NCBI GenBank assembly: GCA_024426085.1
Contig: CP087974.1
Location: 2,480,001-2,544,000, forward strand
DNA from: Rhizobium sp. RCAM05350
Lineage (GTDB): Bacteria > Pseudomonadota > Alphaproteobacteria > Rhizobiales > Rhizobiaceae
Direction: 5' to 3'
DNA: 64,000 nucleotides
Every line of letters begins with the position of its first letter. Within the stretch, counting starts at the first letter, position 1. The translations under genes and the position numbers were made by a program. Below are positions 18,929 to 28,899 of the stretch, piece by piece. The notes below the pieces were generated by a model. That model did no database searches. It was not told the origin of the DNA and saw only the letters and a program-made list of their open reading frames with translations.

Positions 18929-20236
18929 ATGAAAATCACGATGATCGGTGCCGGTTATGTCGGACTTGTCTCCGGCGTTTGTTTTGCCGATTTCGGCCAT
19001 GACGTTGTTTGCATCGACAAGGACGCAAGCAAGATCGAGGCATTGCTTGCCGGCCGCATCCCGATCTTCGAGCCCGGCCTCGAGCAGCTGGTGGCCGACA
19101 ATGTCAAGGACGGCCGCCTGAGCTTCACCACGGACCTTGCCACCAGCGTCTCGCAGAGCGACGTGATCTTCATTGCTGTCGGCACGCCGTCCCGTCGTGG
19201 CGATGGCCATGCCGACCTTTCCTACGTCTACGATGCGGCCCGCGAGATCGCCGCGCATATCAACGGCTTTACCGTCATCGTCACCAAGTCGACCGTTCCG
19301 GTCGGCACCGGCGACGAGGTCGAGCGGATCATGCGCGAGACCAATCCGGATGCCGATATCGCCGTGGTCTCCAACCCGGAGTTCCTGCGCGAGGGTGCTG
19401 CCATCGACGATTTCAAGCGGCCCGACCGTATCGTCATCGGCCTCAACGACGAGCGCGCCCGCGGCGTGATGACCGAGGTCTACCGGCCGCTCTATCTCAA
19501 CCAGTCGCCGCTGCTCTTCACCACCCGACGCACCTCCGAACTGATCAAGTACGCCGGAAATGCCTTCCTCGCGATGAAGATCACCTTCATCAACGAGATG
19601 GCGGACCTCTGCGAAAAGGTCGGCGCCAATGTGCAGGAAGTCGCTCGCGGCATCGGCCTCGACGGCCGTATCGGTGGAAAGTTCCTGCATGCCGGTCCGG
19701 GCTATGGCGGCTCGTGCTTTCCCAAGGACACGCTGGCGCTGGTCAAGACTGCGCAGGACCATGACAGCCCGGTGCGGCTGATCGAGACTGTCGTTTCGGT
19801 CAACGACAACCGCAAGCGCGCCATGGGCCGCAAGGTGATCGCGGCTGCCGGCGGCGACGTGCGCGGCAAGAAGGTCGCCGTGCTCGGCCTTACCTTCAAG
19901 CCCAACACCGACGACATGCGCGACAGCCCGGCCATCGCCGTCATCCAGGCACTGACAGACGCCGGCGCCATCGTTACCGGCTACGATCCGGAAGGCATGG
20001 AAAACGCCAAGCATGTGATCGACGGCATCGCCTATGCCGACAATCCATACCAAGCAGCCGAAGGCGCCGACGCCCTGGTGATCGTCACCGAATGGAACGA
20101 GTTCCGGGCCCTCAATCTCGAACGCCTGAAGACCTTGATGAACACGCCCGTCCTCGTCGATCTCAGAAACATCTATCAGTCCGGCGAGGTCACCAAGCAT
20201 GGCTTCAGCTATACAAGCGTCGGCCGGCCGGAATAA
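18929..20236 (+). CDS. ugd: UDP-glucose 6-dehydrogenase
   Basis: Oxidises UDP-glucose to UDP-glucuronate with NAD, supplying uronic acid for surface polysaccharide. The 435-residue protein has the N-terminal MKITMIGAGYVGLVSGVCFA nucleotide-binding motif, Lys217 in AMKITFINE, and the catalytic Cys263 in GPGYGGSCFPKD. The C-terminal NAD-binding half includes VAVLGLTFKPNTDDMRDSP. GGAG precedes the ATG at 18929; the frame is intact. The next gene, 48 bp on, acts on its product, as in the Sinorhizobium rkpK-lpsL pair; rkpK is the alternative name. Confidence 0.95.
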   Translation: MKITMIGAGYVGLVSGVCFADFGHDVVCIDKDASKIEALLAGRIPIFEPGLEQLVADNVKDGRLSFTTDLATSVSQSDVIFIAVGTPSRRGDGHADLSYVYDAAREIAAHINGFTVIVTKSTVPVGTGDEVERIMRETNPDADIAVVSNPEFLREGAAIDDFKRPDRIVIGLNDERARGVMTEVYRPLYLNQSPLLFTTRRTSELIKYAGNAFLAMKITFINEMADLCEKVGANVQEVARGIGLDGRIGGKFLHAGPGYGGSCFPKDTLALVKTAQDHDSPVRLIETVVSVNDNRKRAMGRKVIAAAGGDVRGKKVAVLGLTFKPNTDDMRDSPAIAVIQALTDAGAIVTGYDPEGMENAKHVIDGIAYADNPYQAAEGADALVIVTEWNEFRALNLERLKTLMNTPVLVDLRNIYQSGEVTKHGFSYTSVGRPE

Positions 20237-20284
20237 TCGGCAGAGGTCCCGATCCAAGGCGGACAAGACAGGCAAGGAGCCGGC

Positions 20285-21318
20285 ATGCGCTATCTGATCA
20301 CGGGAACGGCAGGGTTCATCGGGTTTCACCTGGCCAAACGGCTGCTGGACGACGGCCATTTCGTTACCGGCTTCGATGGCATGACGCCCTATTACGATGT
20401 CCGCCTGAAGGAACGGCGCCATGCGATCCTGGCCCGGTCCAATGGCTTTCGGCCCGTGATCGGCATGCTGGAGGACAAGGCAGCGCTGGAACGGGCAGCC
20501 GAGATCGGCGAACCCGATGTCATCGTTCATCTCGCAGCCCAGGCGGGCGTGCGCTACAGCTTGGAAAACCCCAAGGCCTATGTCGATTCCAACCTGATCG
20601 GTTCCTGGAATATCCTCGAACTGGCCAAGGCCGTGCAACCGAAGCATCTGCTGCTCGCCTCCACCTCCTCGATCTACGGCGCCAACGACAAAATCCCGTT
20701 TGCCGAGACCGACCGGGCCGACGAGCCGATGACGCTCTATGCCGCCACCAAGAAATCCGGCGAACTGATGGCGCACAGCTATGCCCATCTCTACGGCGTG
20801 CCGACGACAGCCTTCCGCTTCTTCACGGTCTACGGCCCTTGGGGGCCCTTTGGACATGGCATTGTTCAAATTCGTCGATTGCATCCTCAACGGCCGGCCG
20901 ATCGAGATCTACGGCGAAGGCCGGATGAGCCGCGACTTCACCTATATCGACGACCTCGTCGAAGGCATCGTCCGACTGATGGACGTCATTCCGGCAGAGG
21001 ACAACCGCATCGAGGAAATCGACACGCTGTCGCACCATGCGCCGTTCCGCATCGTCAATGTCGGCGGCGGCCAGCCGGTGGAACTGATGCGCTTCGTCGA
21101 GACGGTCGAGGCGGCCGTCGGGCGTCCGGCGATCCGCACCATGCTGCCGATGCAGCAGGGCGATGTGCCCCTGAACCTTCGCCGCACCTGATCTTCTCAA
21201 CAGTCTCACCGGCTTCACGCCATCCATTTCGGTGGAAGAAGGCGTGCGACGTTTCGTCGAGTGGTATCGCGCCGAGATGGTGGAGACAGGGGCGCCCGAT
21301 GATCCGCGGCATCCTTGA
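20285..21318 (+). CDS. lpsL: UDP-glucuronate epimerase, LpsL type (two indels)
   Basis: An extended SDR that interconverts UDP-glucuronate and UDP-galacturonate for LPS. It starts [20 protein letters not shown] with TGxxGFxG, and has [11 protein letters not shown], the catalytic region [10 protein letters not shown] and [12 protein letters not shown] (YxxxK), [10 protein letters not shown] and a C-terminal [18 protein letters not shown]. Extra bases near 20845 (G-run) and about 21170 move the frame, so the natural end is DDPRHP-stop at 21318. It overlaps the next gene by 20 bases. Pairing with ugd makes the substrate call reasonable; other UDP-sugar epimerases cannot be excluded. Confidence 0.88.
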
Positions 21319-22075
21319 TTTCCTGCGGAGTGGCGCTCCGGCGCCATCGCCCGGACAAAGACGGAAGCTCTTTTTCGACAGGGCTCCGGACCATATCTAT
21401 GCCGTCGGCGATGTGCACGGTTACGATGATACGCTGGGCAGGCTGGAAGACCTGATCGTTGCGGACGCCGCTAGACGTAAAGGCACCAAATGGCTGATCA
21501 TGCTTGGCGATTACGTCGATCGCGGGCCGAAATCGTCCGCAGTGCTCACTCGACTGACAACCCGGCCACTCGTTGGCATCCGCCGCATCTGTCTCGCCGG
21601 CAATCACGAGGCGGTCATGCTCGATTTTCTGGGCAATCCTTCCGCAGATCACCAATGGCTGAGATTGGGCGGCCTGGAGACACTGTATTCATACGGGCTG
21701 AACATGCTTCCGGCGGACCGCGAGGCGATGAAGAAGCTGTTACCGTCTCTCATTCCCGCCGCGCATGTCGCCTTCATCGGATCCCTGCCGTCGATGCTGC
21801 AGGTACCAGGTTACTGCTTTGTCCATGCGGGCTTGAAAAAGGGCGTGGCACCCGCCGACCAGAAGGACATGGACCTCTTGTGGCTGCGCCCAGCGGCCTC
21901 CGACAGGAACGTTGCGGCCAATGGCTTCGTCACCGTGCACGGCCATACGCCGGTGGCACGAGCCGAGGTTGGCGCGGGACGTATCAATGTCGACACAGGC
22001 ATCTACATGAGTGGTGTTCTGTCAGCAGTGCGCCTCTCCCGCCGCGAGCCGCCCGAGATCATCCAGAGCCGCTGA
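21299..22075 (+). CDS. Calcineurin-type metallophosphatase (PrpE/ApaH-like)
   Basis: A 258-residue phosphoesterase with all two-metal motifs: [37 protein letters not shown] and [10 protein letters not shown]. It belongs to the Ser/Thr phosphatase or diadenosine tetraphosphatase group; the substrate is unknown. The ATG at 21299 lies within the end of lpsL, so it is probably cotranscribed and coupled with ugd-lpsL. Its 3' end overlaps the truncated antisense gene at 22003-22341. The frame is intact. Confidence 0.85.
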   Translation: MIRGILDFLRSGAPAPSPGQRRKLFFDRAPDHIYAVGDVHGYDDTLGRLEDLIVADAARRKGTKWLIMLGDYVDRGPKSSAVLTRLTTRPLVGIRRICLAGNHEAVMLDFLGNPSADHQWLRLGGLETLYSYGLNMLPADREAMKKLLPSLIPAAHVAFIGSLPSMLQVPGYCFVHAGLKKGVAPADQKDMDLLWLRPAASDRNVAANGFVTVHGHTPVARAEVGAGRINVDTGIYMSGVLSAVRLSRREPPEIIQSR

Positions 22076-22341
22076 CGCCCCACCCCCGAGAGATCACCAG
22101 TGGCTTCCACCGAGGCTGCCATAACGGCCTCAAGGGTGAACAGGCGCTCGCCCTGCCGGCCTGAAAGAAACCCGACGGGGTCGTCGAGCTCCAGCAGGTC
22201 GCGCATCGCCGGCACCTCTTTCGACGTGATGTCGAACAGATCGCCGCCGCGCAGAACCACCAGTGCCGGACCTGCCACTTCGGGCCGCCAGACGCGCCCG
22301 ACGAACGTTCCCCGTTCAAACACCTCGTTGACCGATGTCAT
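22003..22341 (-). pseudogene. Truncated 5' part of a fumarylacetoacetase-family gene
   Basis: The first 80-85 codons match the N-terminal domain of a fumarylacetoacetate hydrolase family protein: TSVNEVFERGTFVGRVWRP, GPALVVLRGGDLFDITSKEV and MRDLLELDDPVGFLSG. Members of this group are normally near 390 residues. Here the similarity stops at about 22100 and the frame then runs antisense into the intact phosphatase gene, so the catalytic domain is missing, not merely frame-shifted. This is the clearest true gene remnant in the window and probably marks a deletion or rearrangement junction. The start ATG is at 22341. Confidence 0.65.
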
Positions 22342-22596
22342 GCTGCACCTCCCAGACCAAATGTCACGGCCGCAAGATACAAGCCGCCGGATCGTGGGCA
22401 AGGCATGAAATGGAAAAACAACTCTGCTTTTCGGGAATGAATGCCATGAAATTTTCATGAATGCCCCAAAGAGTGTTCACCGCAGGGGACGATCGCTATA
22501 TTTAATTTTACTGATTTTCTGATAGCACCTGTTTCAGCGAATAAGCGTGTCGAACCAACCGTTAGACGGATGGGCATCAGCAGAGGGACAAGGGGC

Positions 22597-23780
22597 ATGA
22601 GCTTTACGGAAACAACTACAAAATCGTGGTTCTCAAGACTGAAAAGCGGCCTTGCTGGGCTGTTGATCGGTCCTATCCTCGTGATCGGGATGATCTGGCT
22701 CTTGTCCTGGAACGAAGGCCGTTCCGTCCAGACCTATCGCGCTGGTGGAAGGTGCCGGTATCGTCGTTTCGATCGAAAACGGCACCGTGGACCCGGCCAA
22801 TGAAGGCAAGCTCGTGCATGTTTCCGGCCCGGTCAAACCCGACGGCACACCCGGAGGATCCGATGCTGGGCGTCTCGGCGGAAGGCGCTGCAGGCCTCAA
22901 CCGCCAGGTCGAGATGTACCAGTGGATCGAAGACAGCAAGAGCGAGACCCAGAAGACGCTCGGCGGCGGCGAAGAAACAGTCACCACCTACAGCTACAAG
23001 AAGGAATGGCGCCCTCGCCCGGTCGATTCCTCCGATTTCAAGCAAAGCGACCAGCACCAGAACCCCGGCATGCCGATCGAGGGTGACCACTTCACGGTGG
23101 CAACGGCGACGCTCGGTGCCTTCACCGTCGACGGCAAGACCGTCGCCAATCTCGGCACCGAAAGCCCGGTCAAGCTTTCACCCGATGTCATCGGCCAGGT
23201 GACGGCTGCGATCGGCTCCGACAAGCCGGTCAATGCCAATGGCACGACGATCTACGTTTCGCAAAACCGCCAGAACCCGGCTATCGGCGACCTGCGCATC
23301 AGCTTCAGCCGCGAGGACATTTCCGAAGCCAGTTTTGTCGGCGCACAGAAGGGCGCAAACGTCACCGGCTACAAGGCTTCCAACGGGCGCGAACTGTTCC
23401 TCAGCGCCGCCGGAAAGGTCGATGCGCCGCAGATGTTCGATGCCGCCCAGAGCGAGAATACACTGATCACCTGGCTCATCCGCTTCGGCGGCCTGTTTGG
23501 CATGTTCATCGGCTTTGCAATGATGCTGTCGATCCTCGGCATCATTGCCGATGTCATTCCATTCGTCGGCTCGATCGTCGGCTTCGGCACCTCGGTCATC
23601 GCCGTCATCCTGACGCTTCTTCTTGGGCCCCTGGTCATCGCTATCGCCTGGATCGCCTACCGGCCGGTGCTTGCCATCGCCATCATCGCCGCCGGCATCC
23701 TGCTCGCCGCCGGGCTCATCTATCTCAAGCGGAACAAGACGATCGCCGTTCAGGCGCCAACGACGCTCGGCCGGGCCTGA
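22597..23780 (+). CDS. TMEM43 family membrane protein (two indels)
   Basis: A protein of about 394 residues with an N-terminal membrane helix (LAGLLIGPILVIGMIWLLSW, about 18-37), a long soluble domain and four C-terminal hydrophobic segments starting at LITWLIRFGGLFGMFIGFAM. This is the layout of the TMEM43/PF07787 family, named after a nuclear-envelope protein; bacterial function is unknown. Conserved-looking patches include NRQVEMYQWIEDSKSET. AGGGACAAGGGG precedes the ATG at 22597. Extra bases near 22741 and 22852 account for the frame changes. It is followed by a terminator. Confidence 0.82.
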
Positions 23781-23803
23781 GCGCGGGCCACCCAAAACGA
23801 GAA

Positions 23804-23837
23804 GACCCGTGGCAGGGAGACCTCCACGGGCCTTTTG
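23804..23837 (+). terminator. Intrinsic terminator after the TMEM43 gene
   Basis: The stem CCCGTGG/CCACGGG with an 11-base loop is followed by CCTTTTGC, 24 bases past the stop codon. Confidence 0.8.
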
Positions 23838-23932
23838 CTGTCTGCATTGGACTACATTAGCCAACACCGCTTTTGGCTGCTACGCTCGCGGTCCCAATCG
23901 CACACCTTGTGGAAGACACGATAGCAGGCCTC

Positions 23933-24720
23933 ATGTTTCTCACATCAAAGCTGTTCTGGCTGCTTGCCCAGCCTCTGTCTCTCGTCTTCATTCTCCTGGT
24001 CTTCAGCTTTCTTTTCGCTGCCGCCGGCTTTCGGCGGCTGTACCGGTTCCTGTCCGGGCTTGCTGCAACCCTGCTGTTCCTGACCCTGTTCACCAGCACC
24101 GGCGCCGTCCTGCTTCAGGGCCTGGAGAACCGCATTCCAAGGCCTGCAAGCCTGCCGGCCGACCTCTCCTGCATCATCATTCTTGGCGGCGCCTTCGAGA
24201 ACGAGGTGATTGCCAAGCGTGGCGGCATCGAACTCAACCAGGCGGCGGACAGGTTCGTCGAAGGCCTGAAGCTCGCCCAGTCCCATCCGGCACGCGCATC
24301 CTGATATCGGGCGGCGACGGCTCGTTCAGCGGAAAATACGACGGCGACGCGCAAACTTCCGAAGCCTTCTTCTCGGCCTTCGGCGTCGCCCCTGAACGGC
24401 TGATCCGCGAAGACCAGTCGCGCACCACTTTCGAGAACGCTGCCAATACAAAGCAATTGCTTGAGACGAACGGATTGTCGGATTGCGCCCTCATCACCTC
24501 GGCCTTCCACATGCCGCGATCCGTCGGGCTGTTTCGCAAGCTCGGCATTGCCGTGACGCCATGGCCGGTGGATTATCGCACCAGCGGCAATGCAACCCTC
24601 GGTCTCGACTTCAGCCAACCCTCGCTCAATGCGCAACTGACGACAACCGCGACGCGTGAATGGACGGGCCTGATCGCCTATTTTATCAGCGGCCGCACGC
24701 ACGTGCTGTTTCCGCGATAG
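23933..24720 (+). CDS. YdcF family (DUF218) envelope protein (one indel)
   Basis: A protein of about 262 residues with two N-terminal membrane helices (LFWLLAQPLSLVFILLVFSF and GLAATLLFLTLFTSTGAVLL) and the DUF218 domain: LSCIIILGGAFE, ILISGGDGSFSGK, EDQSRTTFENAANTK and ALITSAFHMPRSVGLFRKLG. The pattern matches the ElyC/SanA/YdcF group linked to envelope maintenance in other bacteria. The frame drops a base near 24292. The ATG at 23933 precedes the first helix; its ribosome site is weak, so a start a little upstream at 23873 (TTG) is possible. Confidence 0.83.
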
Positions 24721-24814
24721 TGAAGGGCCTGCTTTAAAACCTGCCGTTGACGCGACCGCGTCATTGTGGTCCTCCTCGATTTTTAGGTTGGACTGATTTT
24801 CTGGCAGGGGGAAA

Positions 24815-25450
24815 ATGCCGATCCTGGAAATTCTCGACTATGCCGGGGTGGCAGTTTTCGCGGCGACCGGCGCGCTGTCAGCCTCGCGCAAGCAGCTGGA
24901 TATCATCGGCTATATCTTCCTTGCCTCGGTTACCGGGATCGGTGGCGGCACCTTGCGCGACGTCATTTTGGGGGCGACGCCGGTCTTCTGGGTCACCAAT
25001 CCGATCTATCTGCTCGTCTGCGGCTGCATGGGCCTTCTGGTGTTCTTCTCGGCCCATATGATGGAATCGCGTTACAAATTCCTGGTCTGGCTCGATGCCA
25101 TCGGGCTCTCGGCCTACAGCGTCATGGGGGCTGCCAAAGGGCTGGCGGCAACCGGTTCGCCGATCGTCGCGCTTGTCACCGGCATGCTGACGGCGACCTT
25201 CGGTGGCATCCTGCGCGATCTTCTCGCCGGCGAGCCTTCGGTGCTGCTACGCCCGGAAATCTACGTCACCGCGGCGCTTGCCGGTTCCGGTGTCTTCACC
25301 GCCGCGACATGGTTCGGAGCCTCGCTGCTGATCGCCTCAAGCCTCGGCGTCATTGCCGCATTCGTCGTCCGCGGAGGCGCGCTCAAATACGGCTGGACAC
25401 TGCCGACCGGAGATCCCCGGCCGGGACGTCATCCCAACGACGTGATGTAA
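24815..25450 (+). CDS. Trimeric intracellular cation channel (TRIC/UPF0126) family protein
   Basis: A 211-residue inner-membrane protein with about seven helices arranged as two related halves. The repeat signature appears twice: ASVTGIGGGTLRDVILG (about 40-56) and LTATFGGILRDLLAGE (about 127-142), typical of the YadS/YicG group and prokaryotic TRIC channels, which conduct K+ or other ions. GCAGGGGG precedes the ATG at 24815. The frame is intact. It converges on irr. The transported species is not inferable from sequence here. Confidence 0.88.
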   Translation: MPILEILDYAGVAVFAATGALSASRKQLDIIGYIFLASVTGIGGGTLRDVILGATPVFWVTNPIYLLVCGCMGLLVFFSAHMMESRYKFLVWLDAIGLSAYSVMGAAKGLAATGSPIVALVTGMLTATFGGILRDLLAGEPSVLLRPEIYVTAALAGSGVFTAATWFGASLLIASSLGVIAAFVVRGGALKYGWTLPTGDPRPGRHPNDVM

Positions 25451-25462
25451 AGTAGAAAAAGC

Positions 25463-25882
25463 TTAGCCGCGCTTGTGGCGCAGGCGGATGACCACATCGA
25501 CATGGGCGATTTCCATGCCCTCCGGCGGTTCCGGGAGGTTACCGATCGTCAGGCTGCTGACAGGAATATCGAGCACCTCGTTATGGCCTTCGACGAAGAA
25601 ATGATGATGGTCGGAGACATTGGTGTCGAAATAGGTCTTGGCGCTTTCCACGGCCAGAACGCGGATGATCCCAGCCTCGGTAAACTGATGCAGCGTGTTG
25701 TAGACAGTGGCCAGCGACACCGGAACGCCGGCGGTCACCGCTTCCTCGTGCAATTCCTCTACCGTCAGGTGGCGGTCGCCCTTGGCAAAGATCAGGTCGG
25801 CAAGCGCCATGCGCTGGCGCGTCGGCCTGAGGCCGGAGCGGCGCAGGCGTTCTTCCGAACAGATCTCGATGGCAGTCGTCAT
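25463..25882 (-). CDS. irr: Iron response regulator Irr (Fur family)
   Basis: A 139-residue Fur-type DNA-binding protein that in Rhizobiales senses haem/iron status and represses or activates genes through ICE boxes. It has the winged-helix start RLRRSGLRPTRQRMALADLI, the recognition helix SLATVYNTLHQFTEAGII and the haem-binding HHH motif in SDHHHFF. No N-terminal GCPW-type haem motif is present, as in Rhizobium rather than Bradyrhizobium Irr. It is divergent from the fab operon, the usual rhizobial order. A perfect ICE box lies at mbfA (60547-60563) in the same window. Confidence 0.92.
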   Translation of the reverse strand: MTTAIEICSEERLRRSGLRPTRQRMALADLIFAKGDRHLTVEELHEEAVTAGVPVSLATVYNTLHQFTEAGIIRVLAVESAKTYFDTNVSDHHHFFVEGHNEVLDIPVSSLTIGNLPEPPEGMEIAHVDVVIRLRHKRG

Positions 25883-26201
25883 ACGGACGGATCCAGATTT
25901 TCAAGCTATTGCAGAACACACTTCCAGAGCCGATATAACTTTTGCTGAGAATGCTTTCAATAGTGACCAGGCTCCCTCAAGGCATCAAGATGGTAAAAAC
26001 CGCCTGATTCTTGGGGCAAAAGGTAATTATCTCTGGCTGTTGCAGCAGCCATCATGTATGCGACGGCGGAAATAGGCCTTGTGCTTGGCTGGACAGGAAC
26101 ATGCGAAACGACGAGCTTCGGTTATGCCGGAGCTTCAATTGCACCCATCTTGCTCTAAACCAAGTCAACCAAAAACGGATGCAGCGGGGAAACCACAGTT
26201 C
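25883..26201. other. Divergent irr/fabA promoter region, 319 bp
   Basis: No gene is supported. I looked for an ICE box like that at mbfA and did not find a good one. The sequence just before fabA ends with GCGGGGAAACCAC, a plausible ribosome site. Promoters for irr and fabA must lie here but I cannot place them. Confidence 0.45.
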
Positions 26202-26717
26202 ATGACGACCAGACAATCCAGCTTCAATTATGAAGAGATCCTGACCTGCGGTCGCGGCGAACTGTTTGGCCCAGGCAATGCCCAGCTGCCCCTGCCTCCG
26301 ATGCTGATGGTTCACCGCATTACCGACATCTCCGAAACCGGTGGTGCATTCGACAAGGGCTACATCCGCGCCGAATATGACGTGCGTCCCGACGATTGGT
26401 ATTTCCCCTGCCACTTCCAGGGCAATCCGATCATGCCGGGCTGCCTTGGCCTTGACGGCATGTGGCAGCTGACAGGCTTTTTCCTCGGCTGGCTCGGCGA
26501 GCCGGGTCGCGGCATGGCGCTTTCCACTGGTGAAGTAAAATTCAAGGGCATGATCCGCCCGGAAACCAAGCTTCTCGAATACGGCATCGACTTCAAGCGC
26601 GTCATGCGTGGCCGCTTGGTGCTTGGCACGGCCGATGGCTGGCTGAAGGCCGATGGCGAAACCATCTACCAGGCGACCGACCTTCGCGTCGGCCTGTCCA
26701 AGGAAAAAGCCGCCTGA
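26202..26717 (+). CDS. fabA: 3-hydroxydecanoyl-ACP dehydratase/isomerase
   Basis: Introduces the double bond of anaerobic-type unsaturated fatty acid synthesis by dehydrating and isomerising the C10 intermediate. The 171-residue protein shows [30 protein letters not shown] with catalytic His71 and Asp85 in LGLDGMW, and [19 protein letters not shown]. The ATG at 26202 fits the family start [14 protein letters not shown]. The frame is intact. It is first in fabA-fabB-fabI, with short gaps (48 bp and 4 bp), so an operon is likely. Confidence 0.95.
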   Translation: MTTRQSSFNYEEILTCGRGELFGPGNAQLPLPPMLMVHRITDISETGGAFDKGYIRAEYDVRPDDWYFPCHFQGNPIMPGCLGLDGMWQLTGFFLGWLGEPGRGMALSTGEVKFKGMIRPETKLLEYGIDFKRVMRGRLVLGTADGWLKADGETIYQATDLRVGLSKEKAA

Positions 26718-26765
26718 ACCGCGGCACCAGCCGCCCTCAGAGACAATTAAGAAGAGGTCATCGAC

Positions 26766-27987
26766 ATGAGACGGGTTGTTGTTACGGGTCTGGGCATTGT
26801 TTCCTCGATCGGAAACGATGCACAGGAAGTCACCACGTCGCTGCGTGAAGCAAAATCCGGCATTTCATTTTCGAATGATTTTGCCGAGCACGGCTTCAAG
26901 TGCCAGGTCTGGGGTGCGCCCACTATCGACACGACCGAGCTTGTCGATCGCCGCGCCGCCCGCTTCCTGTCGCAGGGCGGCATGTGGAACCACGTCGCGA
27001 TGAAGCAGGCGATTGCCGACTCAGGCCTGGAAGACAAGGATATCGGCGGCAACGAACGTACCGGCATCATCATGGGTTCGGGCGGTCCGTCCACCCGCAC
27101 GCTGATCGATGCGGCCGAAATCACGCTGAAGAACAACAGCCCCAAGCGCATCGGCCCGTTTGCCGTGCCGAAGGCGATGTCCTCGACGGCATCGGCGACG
27201 CTTGCCACCTGGTTCAAGATCCACGGGGTCAACTACTCGATCTCGTCGGCCTGCTCGACTTCGGCACATTGCATCGGCAATGCCATGGAAATGATCCAGT
27301 GGGGCAAGCAGGACGTGATGTTCGCCGGCGGTCACGAAGACCTCGACTGGACCATGTCGAACCTGTTCGACGCCATGGGCGCGATGTCCTCCAAGTACAA
27401 CGACACGCCTTCGACCGCCTCGCGCGCCTATGACGCCTCGCGTGACGGTTTCGTCATCGCCGGCGGCGCCGGCGTTCTGGTTCTGGAAGAGCTGGAACAT
27501 GCCAAGGCCCGCGGCGCCAAGATTTACGCCGAAATCACCGGCTATGGCGCGACCTCCGACGGCTACGACATGGTTGCTCCATCTGGCGAAGGCGCCATCC
27601 GCTGCATGCGCCAGGCACTGGCGACGGTGCAGGGCGAAGTCGACTACGTCAACACGCATGGCACCTCGACGCCCGTTGGCGATTCGAAGGAAATCGGCGC
27701 GATCCGCGAAGTCTTTGGCGACAAGATCCTGCATATCCAGTCGACCAAATCGCTGACCGGCCATTCGCTCGGCGCTGCCGGCGTGCAGGAATCGATCTAT
27801 TCGCTGCTGATGATGCAGGCCGGCTTCATCGGCGAAAGCGCATATCACCGAACTCGACCCGGAATTCGATGGCGTGCCGATCGTGCGCAAGCGCATCGAC
27901 AATGCGACGATCAATACGGCGCTGTCCAACTCCTTCGGCTTTGGCGGCACCAACGCAACTCTGGTTTTCCAGCGCTACAACGGGTAA
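26766..27987 (+). CDS. fabB: 3-oxoacyl-ACP synthase I (one indel)
   Basis: A condensing enzyme that elongates the unsaturated intermediates made by FabA. Catalytic Cys163 in [11 protein letters not shown], His in [12 protein letters not shown] and His in [11 protein letters not shown] form the Cys-His-His triad. The N terminus [18 protein letters not shown] is canonical. An extra base near 27836 (AAA for AA) disrupts the last 50 codons; the correct tail is [14 protein letters not shown] ... [15 protein letters not shown] with the stop TAA at 27985-27987. Length is about 406 residues. It lies four bases before fabI. Confidence 0.95.
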
Positions 27988-27991
27988 CAGC

Positions 27992-28797
27992 ATGACCGGT
28001 ATCATGAACGGAAACGCGGCCTCATCATGGGGGTCGCCAACAGCCACTCCATCGCATGGGGTATCGCGCAGAAGCTGGCTGGCCAGGGCGCGGAGCTCGC
28101 TTTCACCTACCAAGGCGAAGCGCTCGGCAAGCGCGTGAAGCCGCTCGCCGCCGAACTCGGCTCCGACTTCGTCATCCCCTGCGACGTCGAGGACATCGCT
28201 TCGGTGGATGCGACCATCGATGCGATCAAGGAGAAGTGGGGCAAGCTTGATTTCGTCGTGCACGCCATCGGCTTCTCCGACAAGAACGAGCTGAAGGGCC
28301 TCTACGCCGACACCACGCGCGAAAATTTTTCGCGCACGATGGTGATCTCCTGCTTCTCCTTCACGGAGATCGCCAAGCGCGCCGCGGGCTTGATGAATGA
28401 AGGCGGCTCGATGCTGACGCTGACCTATGGCGGCTCCACCCGCATCATGCCGAACTACAACGTCATGGGCGTCGCGAAAGCCGCCCTGGAAGCGTCCGTC
28501 CGCTATCTTGCTGGCGACTACGGCCCGCGCGGCATCCGCGTCAACGCCATCTCCGCCGGCCCGATCCGCACGCTCGCCGGCGCCGGAATTTCCGATGCCC
28601 GCGCGATGCTCTCCTGGCAGCAGCAGAACGCACCGCTCCGCCGCACCGTCACCATCGAGGATGTCGGCAACTCGGCGCTCTACCTTCTCTCTGATCTTTC
28701 GAGCGGCGTCACCGGCGAAATCCACTATGTGGACTCCGGTTACAACATCACCTCGATGCCGGCCCTCGATACATTGCGTACGGCGGACACGGAGTAA
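27992..28797 (+). CDS. fabI: Enoyl-ACP reductase (one indel)
   Basis: NADH-dependent last step of each fatty acid elongation cycle. The ATG at 27992 starts [20 protein letters not shown] once a missing A near 28014 is restored. The SDR-type body has [20 protein letters not shown], the active-site YNVMGVAK (Y-x6-K), and [13 protein letters not shown]. Length is about 268 residues. It closes the fabA-fabB-fabI operon. FabI is a well-known inhibitor target, but nothing in the sequence indicates altered sensitivity. Confidence 0.94.
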
Positions 28798-28899
28798 CAT
28801 CCGGACCGCCGCCCCTTTCCGTGCCTCTTGAATTTTGCATCTGCACTTGCCAGTTCAGAGCGCGCAAACCATCCAGATTTACGTTGAGGACAGACACGC

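Noticed and set aside
18788..20890. A 700-codon open frame antisense to ugd and lpsL
   Set aside because: It mirrors the codon structure of intact ugd and the start of lpsL in GC-rich DNA; no protein features or ribosome site support it.
20285..22075. A natural fusion of epimerase and phosphatase in one frame
   Set aside because: Two extra bases in lpsL bring the frames together; the real lpsL stop is at 21318 and the phosphatase has its own start at 21299.
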